Part shown: one piece after another, positions 1 to 6,510 of the stretch
Numbering within the stretch: the first letter of the stretch is position 1
Layout of the letters: each line of letters opens with the position of its first letter
NCBI GenBank assembly: GCA_017629415.1
Contig: JAGBXG010000472.1
Span: forward strand, 1-7,075
DNA: 7,075 nucleotides
DNA from: Pseudomonadota bacterium
Lineage (GTDB): Bacteria > Myxococcota > Bradymonadia > UBA4248
Reading direction: 5' to 3'
The notes under the pieces: generated by a model
Told to the model about the DNA's origin: nothing
The model's input: only the letters and a program-made list of their open reading frames with translations
The model's database searches: none
Made by a program: the position numbers and the translations under genes

Positions 1-1919
1 GAATAGATATCGGAGCGTGCGTCAATTTCGTTGCCGAGGACTTGTTCGGGGCTCATGTAGTAGGGCGTTCCGATGGCCTGTGTGGAGCCTTTTTCGTGTT
101 CGGTTAAGATTTTGGCGAGTCCGAGATCGAGGATTTTGAGTGTTTTGTCATTTTTGGTGAGCATCATATTTGAGGATTTCACGTCTCTGTGAATGATGCC
201 GTGATCGTGTGCGTATTGTAGGCCTTTGCAAGCGTGTATGGCGACGTGCAGGAGGAATTTGGTGGGGAAGGGTCCGATTTGCTGGATGAGTTGTTTAAGA
301 TTTTTGCCTTCGACGTATTCCATGGCCATGTAGATATTGCCGTCATTGAGGCATCCGATATCGAAGACGGTAATGATATTGATGTGTTGGAGTTGTGCGC
401 TGGCTCTGGCTTCGCGCATGAAGTATTCGAGGGCGACTTGGTTATCTTTGAGTTTTTGCGACAGGACTTTGAGAGCGACTGTGCGCATGAGGATATTGTC
501 TGTAGCTTTATAGACGATGCCCATGCCGCCGTGAGCGACTTCTTCGATGACTTTATATCTGTCGCTTCCGACGGCGGGAACTTCAGCGTTTCCGAGCATA
601 ACGGTGGAGACGCGTTTTCTGCCGGTGGCGGAGACGCGGCTGGGAGGCTGATTAGAAGCTTGTCTGTTATCGAATGAGGGATTTTGTGAGATGCGTTGTT
701 CGTGGCTGACGGCATCTTTGATGCGCAAGTCTGTGTATCGAGCCGATTGATGCATGCTGCTTTTCCGGCGCAATTTTTCAGCGACATGATTCAGTGCTTT
801 TGAGATGTCGTGGAAATTGGGGTCGATATCATAGACTTTTTGGTAGGTTCGGATGGCATTTTCGAAGTCATCCAAAAGTTCGTATGCATAACCGCATTTG
901 TATGCGATTCTGCAGACTCTGTCATCGGGGAGATTGAGCCAAAAAAGCGATTCATAGCAGATGGTGGCATCGCTGTATTTTTTCTGTTTGCAATAGATAT
1001 CGCCTTGCAGTTCGAGGGAGTTGGCGTAATTGGGGTTATCGGAATCGATTCTTTTGAAGCATGTGAGTGCTTCATCATATCTTTTAAGGGAGATGAATTT
1101 TTGTCCGAGTTTAAAGTATTTTTTAAACCGTTTGAGGGTATCGATTTCGAGTTCGAGGTTCTGATGTTCTTTACAGATGCGGAGTGCGCCGGAGAGGTCA
1201 TTGATGGAGATGAGAGCGTTTCTGGCTTCTTCGATGGCGCCAGCGCGTTCATAGCAGCATGCGGCGAGTTTGGGGTTTCCAGCTTGTGAAAATTCTTGTG
1301 CGGTTTGTTCGAGCGCCTGTGCGAGGGCGAGGACTCTGAGGCCTTCATCTCTGGTATCTTCTTTGGCGAGATAGGATTTTGCGGCGAATATGGCCATCAT
1401 CCGGCTGACATTGGTTGACATGAGATCGCCGTTAGCGAGGGCGAGATCATTTTCGAAAGCTTTGATTTGCATTTCGAGTTGTTTGGGGATGTTGCCGGAT
1501 TTTTGGTAGCACATGACAGCGTTCATGTACTGTTTAATTTTGGTATATAGGTTGGCAGCTTCTTCATATTTTTTGCAGTTGAAGAGCAATTTTGCGGCTT
1601 TTTCATACTGCTTAAGCTGTACGTAGATATCGGCGGCTTTGGTATATTCGGCCTTCAGTGTCAGCAGTTCTGCAAGTTTGGGCAGATTATTGGATTGCCT
1701 GCATAAATTTTCAGCGCAATCTAAGCGATCTGATTTTACGGCAATATCGACGGCGATATCCATCAGATCGTGTGCCATGCAGAGGGCAATGGCATCATCG
1801 ACGAAACCGGCCTGTGTCAGAATGGATGCTGCCTGCGCAAAATTTTCATTTTCGATAGCAAGATCCCAACGTGCCTGAGTAGGGGGGTCCAAATTTTGTT
1901 TTAGCTGATTAAGATTCAT
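1..1919 (-). CDS. TPR-repeat Ser/Thr protein kinase, 3' end outside window
   Basis: This open frame reads from an ATG at 1919-1917 to the window edge (639 full codons) without a stop. An in-frame TAA at 1928-1926 makes this ATG the first possible start; no Shine-Dalgarno is visible. Residues about 20-250 are alpha-solenoid, with short repeats of the AAxLYxxxxxY type near 90-140. Residues 264-386 hold more canonical 34-residue TPRs, followed by a Ser/Arg/Gln-rich linker (387-450). A Hanks-type kinase domain starts near Y455. It has a glycine loop AHGGMG (462-467), catalytic lysine K484 in VALKVL, helix-C glutamate E503, HRDVKSSN (H577, D579, K581), DLG (598-600) and GTPYYMSPEQ. The motifs needed for catalysis are present, so an active kinase that phosphorylates Ser/Thr is expected. 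The TPRs probably bind partner proteins. The first glycine of the loop is Ala and DFG is DLG, both tolerated variants. No membrane segment is seen in the visible part; the C-lobe is missing. Substrate unknown. Confidence 0.93.
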   Translation of the reverse strand, partial: MNLNQLKQNLDPPTQARWDLAIENENFAQAASILTQAGFVDDAIALCMAHDLMDIAVDIAVKSDRLDCAENLCRQSNNLPKLAELLTLKAEYTKAADIYVQLKQYEKAAKLLFNCKKYEEAANLYTKIKQYMNAVMCYQKSGNIPKQLEMQIKAFENDLALANGDLMSTNVSRMMAIFAAKSYLAKEDTRDEGLRVLALAQALEQTAQEFSQAGNPKLAACCYERAGAIEEARNALISINDLSGALRICKEHQNLELEIDTLKRFKKYFKLGQKFISLKRYDEALTCFKRIDSDNPNYANSLELQGDIYCKQKKYSDATICYESLFWLNLPDDRVCRIAYKCGYAYELLDDFENAIRTYQKVYDIDPNFHDISKALNHVAEKLRRKSSMHQSARYTDLRIKDAVSHEQRISQNPSFDNRQASNQPPSRVSATGRKRVSTVMLGNAEVPAVGSDRYKVIEEVAHGGMGIVYKATDNILMRTVALKVLSQKLKDNQVALEYFMREARASAQLQHINIITVFDIGCLNDGNIYMAMEYVEGKNLKQLIQQIGPFPTKFLLHVAIHACKGLQYAHDHGIIHRDVKSSNMMLTKNDKTLKILDLGLAKILTEHEKGSTQAIGTPYYMSPEQVLGNEIDARSDIY

Positions 1920-1981
1920 GCAAATTTAATGAACAACGAACTCAATTGTGCAGACAATAATCAAAATAGACTATCTCAACC

Positions 1982-2010
1982 ATCTTACCACATATACACA
2001 AACAGGTCAA
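1982..2010 (-). promoter_or_regulatory. sigma70-type promoter for the TPR-kinase gene
   Basis: On the minus strand a -35 box TTGACC (2010-2005) is followed by exactly 17 bases and a -10 box TAAGAT (1987-1982). These match the consensus at 5 of 6 and 4 of 6 positions with ideal spacing. Transcription would start near 1975, leaving an AT-rich leader of roughly 55 bases before the ATG at 1919. The site lies in the only gap between the upstream operon and the kinase gene, so it probably gives the kinase its own transcript. Confidence 0.6.
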
Positions 2011-2028
2011 TTTGCGGAATTTTTTACA

Positions 2029-2580
2029 TCAAGTTCGCAGACAGGTGGCAATGGTCTGTGATTTTTCGACGGAAGATTGATGTGGTTTTAAATAGTGTTC
2101 AAAGACGGCGGGTTCTGGGCCGTCGTAAGTAATTTCCATGCGAATTTTCATAAACTCGAGGATGGCAATCATATCGCCGTATTGGATATGTTTTCCTTCT
2201 GATTGAAAAGGCATGCCATTTTCATCTTTGAGGATTAAAAAACCCGAGGCCGGAGCTATAATAGAGATACTATGATGGGTGGAGAGCTGTATATTTTCAG
2301 GCTGTCTGCGACAGATTTGGGTGTTCATTTGTGCAATGACATCTCCGACAGCAACAAAAGTGCCGGATGAAAGCACAGGAACCATGGAAGTCAAAGGTTG
2401 CGGAACGATAAGCTGGTAGCGTTTTCCGAGGCGTTCGAGGATGCCTATGGCTTGTTTGGACATGCCGAAGGGGGCGGAAATGGGATAAAAACGCCCGACA
2501 GCCGGACTCAGAATCCGGCCATCGGGTTGAACATGGCATGTCAGCACAGAAGCAGAATGGCTGCTGAAAGGAGGCATCAC
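2029..2580 (-). CDS. biotin carboxyl carrier-like protein with two biotinyl-like domains
   Basis: This 183-residue protein has no signal peptide or membrane segment. Residues about 106-181 resemble a biotinyl domain: IIAPASG, then GDMIAILEFMKIRMEI, where K145 sits in E-F-M-K-I as the candidate biotin site (E-A-M-K-M in typical carriers). Residues about 22-86 appear to be a second, degenerate copy: SPAVGRFYP matches the SPMVGTFY start of AccB-type carriers, IGILERLGKRYQL lines up with IAILEFMKIRMEI, and SGTFVAVGD looks like the closing strand. The lysine motif is broken in this copy. The start is GTG at 2580 or ATG at 2577; the weak AGG at 2591-2589 is 8 and 11 bases away respectively. It begins 9 bases after the stop of the upstream lipoprotein gene, so it is last in that operon. 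No carboxylase gene is nearby. It could be a carboxylase carrier subunit or a repurposed biotinyl/lipoyl fold; the fold is more certain than the function. Confidence 0.75.
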   Translation of the reverse strand: MMPPFSSHSASVLTCHVQPDGRILSPAVGRFYPISAPFGMSKQAIGILERLGKRYQLIVPQPLTSMVPVLSSGTFVAVGDVIAQMNTQICRRQPENIQLSTHHSISIIAPASGFLILKDENGMPFQSEGKHIQYGDMIAILEFMKIRMEITYDGPEPAVFEHYLKPHQSSVEKSQTIATCLRT

Positions 2581-2589
2581 AATCTATAC

Positions 2590-5154
2590 CTAGAAAGCAT
2601 GGTTGATGCCTTCGGCATCGACATCATAAACGGTCACGGTATTTGAGCTGGCGTCTGAAATCAGCAGGAAATTGTATGTGCTGTATTTGAAACGTTTGAG
2701 ATCTGTGGGCGCACTTCCGACGGCAAAGCTGAGCGGTGAAAGCCCGGTACGCGTTGTAAATTCAAAGGCATCGCCGCGTTTCAGTTCAGAAGCGCTTGCC
2801 GGCATACGGACAGAGAAGAATGCCGTCTGGGCATCCGGTGTGTCAGCCTGGTTATCCGTAGATAGCGTAAACCGAGTCTGTCCAAAAATGTTTTGCGGAT
2901 TATCTACACAATGGGAACCGGCGGTAATACGGCGATTGACGAAAGTGCTTGTGCTGGTAATCAGCCATTGGCCGACAGCGCGGACATCGAATTCGAGGCC
3001 GTTGGCAAAGCATTCAGGAGAGGGCAGGGCAGAGGCATCGGCGGCATCGCCCGTCACTTCGAGCGACAGACGGTTAGGACCAACATCTGTAACACGCCAT
3101 TCTAAACGCGGAGCTGTGCCGTCTGCTTGTTCGGCGAAAGCCTGACAATTCACAGAAGAGGTGTTCAAACCTTTGCGATTGGCAAGAACGAGATGATCGC
3201 CGGGACGGGCACCGAGTGCGCAGAAATCCATGCCTGTTTTAAACACACCCGGCTCAGAAAAATAACCGTCGGAACGTGTATCATTTTCCAGTTTGCCTTC
3301 GTATTCAATGCGCCATGTTTCAGAAGCCATGATGGCATCATTGGGGACGGCAATGGGCTTTTGGGTATCTGGATTGATATGGCCAACCTGGCCTGCATTG
3401 GCAAAAAATGCAATACCTGGGCGTTCGCGCAACGTCACTTCGGGCAAATCTTTGTCTGTACAGATACGTCCGACACAACGCACCACACCGATATAAGAAA
3501 CATCGTCGTCATTATCGGAAACGCGCAGAGCCAATTCTGCCGCAGTGCCGGCAGGCGCATTGTCTTTGGAATGCGTCAATGTCTGATGAATCAGATATTC
3601 AATGACTGTGCCGTTAGATGCCGAAACAAAAACGATGGCTTCTTCGGCAACGACGAGATGACCATTTTTGTTATAGATGGTTTCCTGACGAATATCGGCT
3701 TCCAAATCAAGGGCAAGTCTAGAAACAGGAATGCCCACCACGCGATTGCGCGGATACCAGCCGGAACGGTCAATGGTCTTGTCGGTCTGCAAATCAATAA
3801 CAATGATTTGTGAATCAGCCCCATCCAGGACATAGAGCCAGCGACCGTTAGGATCGATGCTTAAGGCATCGCGTCCGGAGGGGACACTAGCCACTTCATT
3901 AAAGCCATTTTTACCGTAACATGCCAAATCTTCATCGTCGATGAGACCGTCGCCGTTGTTGTCGATGCCGTCACGGCACAAACCGGAAACATCGGCCTGA
4001 ATCAGATTGTCTGCGGATTCATGGTCTGTTGGCCAACGGCATTTGATATCATCGCGGTCCGTATCGCCGTCGCCGTCATTGTCGAGGCCATCGGCACAAG
4101 TTCCCGGAACCATGGCCTGAAATCCTTCGGCTTCAGAGGCATCACTGTTTGCCACACAGCCCGGATCTAAGGCATCGGTAAAACCATCGCCGTCATTATC
4201 TAAATGATCATTGCATTCACCAATGCCTGCCCAGCCCACAGCAATATCGTCGGTATGCTCAAAACTGCCTTCCACACTCCATGGATAGAAGCAGCTGGGA
4301 TCTTGTTCATCGCTCAGTCCGTTACCATCATTGTCTATACCGTCGGCACAGCCGAAGCCAGCCCCGAGACGTTTGATTTCGCAAGGATAAGATGTGCCGT
4401 TCAAACATGAACCGGCGGTGGCATCAAACCCGATGACTGAGATATGCCGTTTGTCTGCAAAAGAGACATAGCCATAATTTCCCATGGGATGTGCCACATA
4501 ATCAGACGGTGTGCCGTCCAGTTTTAGGGCGTGTTCCCAAGTGACCTGAATATTGTCTTTAGACAATGAACAACTGATGGGCAAAACCCCTTGTCCTGCA
4601 CCGCAGTCAAAGGTTATCTTCAAACGGCGTACAGTGCCGTCCGTAAAGAAAACATAATAGGCATCTTCAGCGTTATGATAGGTAATCTTGCCAGGGGTTT
4701 TATCGAGTTCCTGATAGGCAATTTCGCGGTTGTCATTCATTGAGACGATGGAAAGATCGTTTTTGATGGCACTTGTCAAAACGACAAAAGCCCCCAAACT
4801 GTCTCCTGTCATCGACTGCGGGTTTTCTCCAACCGGAATTGAGGTCACGCCAGGAACTGCTGTTGAAATATCAATCGGCTTAAACTCAAGGTCATTCGTA
4901 TAAAATGGCGCATAAGACAATGTCGCCGTACTCATATTCACAACATAAAGTGCATAGCTTGTCGTGCCGCCGGCGGCAGCACATGCCGTCGGATCCAATT
5001 TGACGATATTGCCGTTGAGCGTACATCGTGCGACTGGGTACATCTCGCCGGGCATCGCTAATGCATTAAGATATGAGGTATTTTCATCATCACAGGCGCT
5101 CATGCCAAATGCGGCCGCCGCCATGAGGGCAAATGCCAGTCTATACTTTGTCAT
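2590..5154 (-). CDS. large lipoprotein with propeller strands and four DNDGDG repeats
   Basis: The 854-residue product starts with a lipoprotein signal peptide: basic K3/R5, a hydrophobic stretch, and lipobox MSAC with the lipidated cysteine at C21, followed by DD. Residues about 65-250 and 425-520 contain beta-propeller-like strands (for example GRDALSIDPNGRWLYVLDG and QIIVIDLQT), and the C-terminus ends in another such strand (NFLLISDASSNTVTVYDVD). Between them, residues 269-412 hold four Cys-bounded acidic repeats. Residues 530-815 look like beta-rich domains of unknown family. The mature protein has 20 cysteines besides C21, and neighbouring ones pair plausibly (44-58, 184-195, 250-258, 560-565, 645-670, 715-749), which suits an oxidising, extracytoplasmic location. 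The ATG overlaps the stop of the upstream lipoprotein gene (ATGA) and is served by AAGGA six bases upstream, so the two are translationally coupled. Surface binding or a structural role is likely; no catalytic motif was recognised. Confidence 0.9.
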   Translation of the reverse strand: MTKYRLAFALMAAAAFGMSACDDENTSYLNALAMPGEMYPVARCTLNGNIVKLDPTACAAAGGTTSYALYVVNMSTATLSYAPFYTNDLEFKPIDISTAVPGVTSIPVGENPQSMTGDSLGAFVVLTSAIKNDLSIVSMNDNREIAYQELDKTPGKITYHNAEDAYYVFFTDGTVRRLKITFDCGAGQGVLPISCSLSKDNIQVTWEHALKLDGTPSDYVAHPMGNYGYVSFADKRHISVIGFDATAGSCLNGTSYPCEIKRLGAGFGCADGIDNDGNGLSDEQDPSCFYPWSVEGSFEHTDDIAVGWAGIGECNDHLDNDGDGFTDALDPGCVANSDASEAEGFQAMVPGTCADGLDNDGDGDTDRDDIKCRWPTDHESADNLIQADVSGLCRDGIDNNGDGLIDDEDLACYGKNGFNEVASVPSGRDALSIDPNGRWLYVLDGADSQIIVIDLQTDKTIDRSGWYPRNRVVGIPVSRLALDLEADIRQETIYNKNGHLVVAEEAIVFVSASNGTVIEYLIHQTLTHSKDNAPAGTAAELALRVSDNDDDVSYIGVVRCVGRICTDKDLPEVTLRERPGIAFFANAGQVGHINPDTQKPIAVPNDAIMASETWRIEYEGKLENDTRSDGYFSEPGVFKTGMDFCALGARPGDHLVLANRKGLNTSSVNCQAFAEQADGTAPRLEWRVTDVGPNRLSLEVTGDAADASALPSPECFANGLEFDVRAVGQWLITSTSTFVNRRITAGSHCVDNPQNIFGQTRFTLSTDNQADTPDAQTAFFSVRMPASASELKRGDAFEFTTRTGLSPLSFAVGSAPTDLKRFKYSTYNFLLISDASSNTVTVYDVDAEGINHAF
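3919..4350 (-). repeat. four Cys-bounded calcium-loop-like protein repeats
   Basis: Within the 854-residue lipoprotein, four units begin at C269, C314, C353 and C393 (periods of 45, 39 and 40 residues). In each unit the first and last cysteine are exactly 19 residues apart, and the core follows C-x-D-x-x-D-N-[DN]-G-[DN]-G-x-x-D-x-x-D-x-x-C. The alternating Asp/Asn/Gly pattern resembles calcium-binding loops of thrombospondin type 3 or dockerin repeats, and each unit is probably closed by a disulfide. Such units are common in secreted proteins of Myxococcota and relatives. The calcium role is inferred from the pattern. Confidence 0.85.
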
Positions 5155-6401
5155 TCGGCATCCTTATTTTCATCATCGTTTTCAACATTGGCAATTATAA
5201 CCGATTGAAGTACGGGCTCCAAAGGCGTGGATACATCAAACGCCTGAATCGACTCTTCTAAAAAGTTGATGAGATACATCGTATGGTCAACAATCGTCAT
5301 TTCGTAAGGACCATCGCCTGTGGGCACGGTGTTGACCATTTCCATGGTGCGCGGATCGACAATGTAAATCATATCGTCCACGACGCTTGTCAGATAAAGC
5401 AGACCTTCTGAAGCGTTGCCAACCCATGCAACTTTTGACATATCCGAGGGCAGCGTCATCATCTGTGTAACATGCGCCTCATCCGTGGCATTATCGCCTT
5501 GAGCCAGACCGCTGATATCAAATTTGAGCAGTGTATTCGGGTACTGGTTGATCAAAAAGAAATCTTTGCCAAGCGGATCCAAAGCCATGCCGCGTCCTTC
5601 ATAAGCACCAAATGCATTCGGTACGCTCATGGCCTGACGGGCATAAAGCCCTTCTACACCGCCGTCAGCATTCAAGGCAGGCGACATGACCAAAAGATTG
5701 GATGCCGAACGGCCGGTGACGATAAAACGTTCTCCGCCAATCCATAAAACTTCGCTGGCGCCATAGACAAATGAGCCCATCTGATGGCTGAACTCCGGTT
5801 TCCCGTCGGCCCCGTCACGCACGGTCATGGCTGTGACGCGCGCATTTCTGAGCTGCGCGATCATCAGCAAGTCAAATTCAATGCGTTCCGTCACACTCTG
5901 ACCGTCCGGCAAATAGGTCACTTTATCGCGATAACTTCGCGTAATGGCCACATGCGTCGGATCATCGTCAACAATCACACGGCAAGCCAAAAGCGTATCG
6001 GAATCCGGCGATTCGGGACACGAAATCGTGCTTCCGTCTTCCGAAATCTCAAACCAAACAAGTGCATCGTCATCGCGCGTCACGGTGTAACCGCGTCGTG
6101 CATCCGAACTCAAAACGACATTCGTGCCGAAACTGCCCATTTTTTTGGAGGACGGCAAAATGGCTCCCGTTTCCAAATCAATGACGTACAGGACACCGCC
6201 GTCTGTGGCGCGGTAATCCAAATCAAAATTGGAACCCACGACATAAGCATATTTCCCATTCGGATGAACAGCCATCCCTGTCGGAAATTCAAATTTCGTC
6301 AAATCCGCAGATTTGCCAATCAAATCTGTGGCACAGCCGCTCAAAACGGCACTAGCTATTATCAATGCTGAGGCGCCAACCGCCCGAAACTTATTATTCA
6401 A
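5151..6401 (-). CDS. YVTN-type beta-propeller lipoprotein
   Basis: This 416-residue protein has a lipoprotein signal peptide with lipobox LSGC; C23 would be lipidated and is followed by Ala. The mature chain is built of propeller-like strand repeats: FPTGMAVHPNGKYAYVV...GGVLYVIDLETG (about 39-79), NVVLSSDARRGYTVTRDDDALVWFEIS (94-120), GRGMALDPLGKDFFLI (269-284), LLYLTSVVDDMIYIVDPRT (334-352) and MTIVDHTMYLINFLEESIQAFDV (368-390). This suggests one propeller of about seven blades. C128 and C140 could form a disulfide, and the C-terminus is strongly acidic. Its role is probably binding or scaffolding in the envelope; enzymatic motifs were not seen. The start is TTG at 6401-6399: GGAGG lies 9 bases upstream, the residues just after it form the signal peptide, and the frame closes upstream at TGA 6428-6426 without an ATG. 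It is the first gene of the operon and overlaps the next by 4 bases. Confidence 0.9.
   Translation of the reverse strand: MNNKFRAVGASALIIASAVLSGCATDLIGKSADLTKFEFPTGMAVHPNGKYAYVVGSNFDLDYRATDGGVLYVIDLETGAILPSSKKMGSFGTNVVLSSDARRGYTVTRDDDALVWFEISEDGSTISCPESPDSDTLLACRVIVDDDPTHVAITRSYRDKVTYLPDGQSVTERIEFDLLMIAQLRNARVTAMTVRDGADGKPEFSHQMGSFVYGASEVLWIGGERFIVTGRSASNLLVMSPALNADGGVEGLYARQAMSVPNAFGAYEGRGMALDPLGKDFFLINQYPNTLLKFDISGLAQGDNATDEAHVTQMMTLPSDMSKVAWVGNASEGLLYLTSVVDDMIYIVDPRTMEMVNTVPTGDGPYEMTIVDHTMYLINFLEESIQAFDVSTPLEPVLQSVIIANVENDDENKDAE
5161..5165 (-). promoter_or_regulatory. ribosome binding site for the 854-residue lipoprotein
   Basis: AAGGA lies inside the last codons of the 416-residue lipoprotein gene, six bases before the ATG at 5154. 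That ATG overlaps the upstream stop as ATGA. The arrangement supports both the chosen start and translational coupling of the two lipoproteins. Confidence 0.7.
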
Positions 6402-6410
6402 AAGATCATT

Positions 6411-6416
6411 CCTCCA
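6411..6416 (-). promoter_or_regulatory. strong ribosome binding site that fixes the TTG start
   Basis: On the minus strand TGGAGG (6416-6411) is a near-perfect Shine-Dalgarno. It sits 9 bases before the TTG at 6401, an ideal distance. The ATG at 6409 is only one base after it and opens a frame of three codons (Met-Ile-Phe) that ends in TGA at 6400-6398. The real start is therefore best read as TTG. Confidence 0.75.
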
Positions 6417-6453
6417 AGATGCGCCTCAAATAAAGGCACAATTTAGCGCCAAT

Positions 6454-6482
6454 ACACTACAACAAACGCAGCCTCTTGACAA
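6454..6482 (-). promoter_or_regulatory. possible promoter of the lipoprotein operon
   Basis: On the minus strand TTGTCA (6482-6477, 5 of 6 matches) is followed by 17 bases and TAGTGT (6459-6454, only 3 of 6 matches). The position fits a leader of about 45 bases before the TTG start. The -10 box is weak, so the exact site is uncertain, although some promoter must lie in this gap because rnpB on its other side is transcribed divergently. Confidence 0.35.
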
Positions 6483-6503
6483 TTCATTCCAAACGAGTAG
6501 AAG
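6476..6503 (+). promoter_or_regulatory. sigma70-type promoter of rnpB
   Basis: A perfect -35 box TTGACA (6476-6481) is followed by 16 bases and a -10 box TAGAAG (6498-6503, 4 of 6 matches). The predicted start at 6509-6511 coincides with the first base of the RNase P P1 helix at 6511, an independent reason to trust it. Confidence 0.65.
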
Positions 6504-6510
6504 GCCCCCT

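Noticed and set aside
234..1289. Two long plus-strand open frames (234-677, 810-1289)
   Set aside because: They lie antisense to the kinase gene, whose own frame contains complete kinase motifs. The open antisense frames follow from its C-ending codon bias, and their proteins match nothing recognisable.
179..1348. Minus-strand open frames at 179-787 and 791-1348
   Set aside because: They are a shifted frame of the kinase gene, rich in Ser, Lys and Pro, with no motif. The kinase frame is continuous across both.
3127..3813. Plus-strand open frame of 228 codons
   Set aside because: It is antisense to the 854-residue lipoprotein, whose signal peptide, repeats and ribosome binding site are convincing.
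3919..4350. CRISPR-like or tandem DNA repeat
   Set aside because: The repetition is in the protein pattern (DNDGDG units). Spacing and DNA sequence vary between units, and there are no conserved direct repeats with unique spacers.
5784..6371. Plus-strand open frame of 195 codons
   Set aside because: It is antisense to the propeller lipoprotein and covers its signal peptide region; no domain or start signal is visible.
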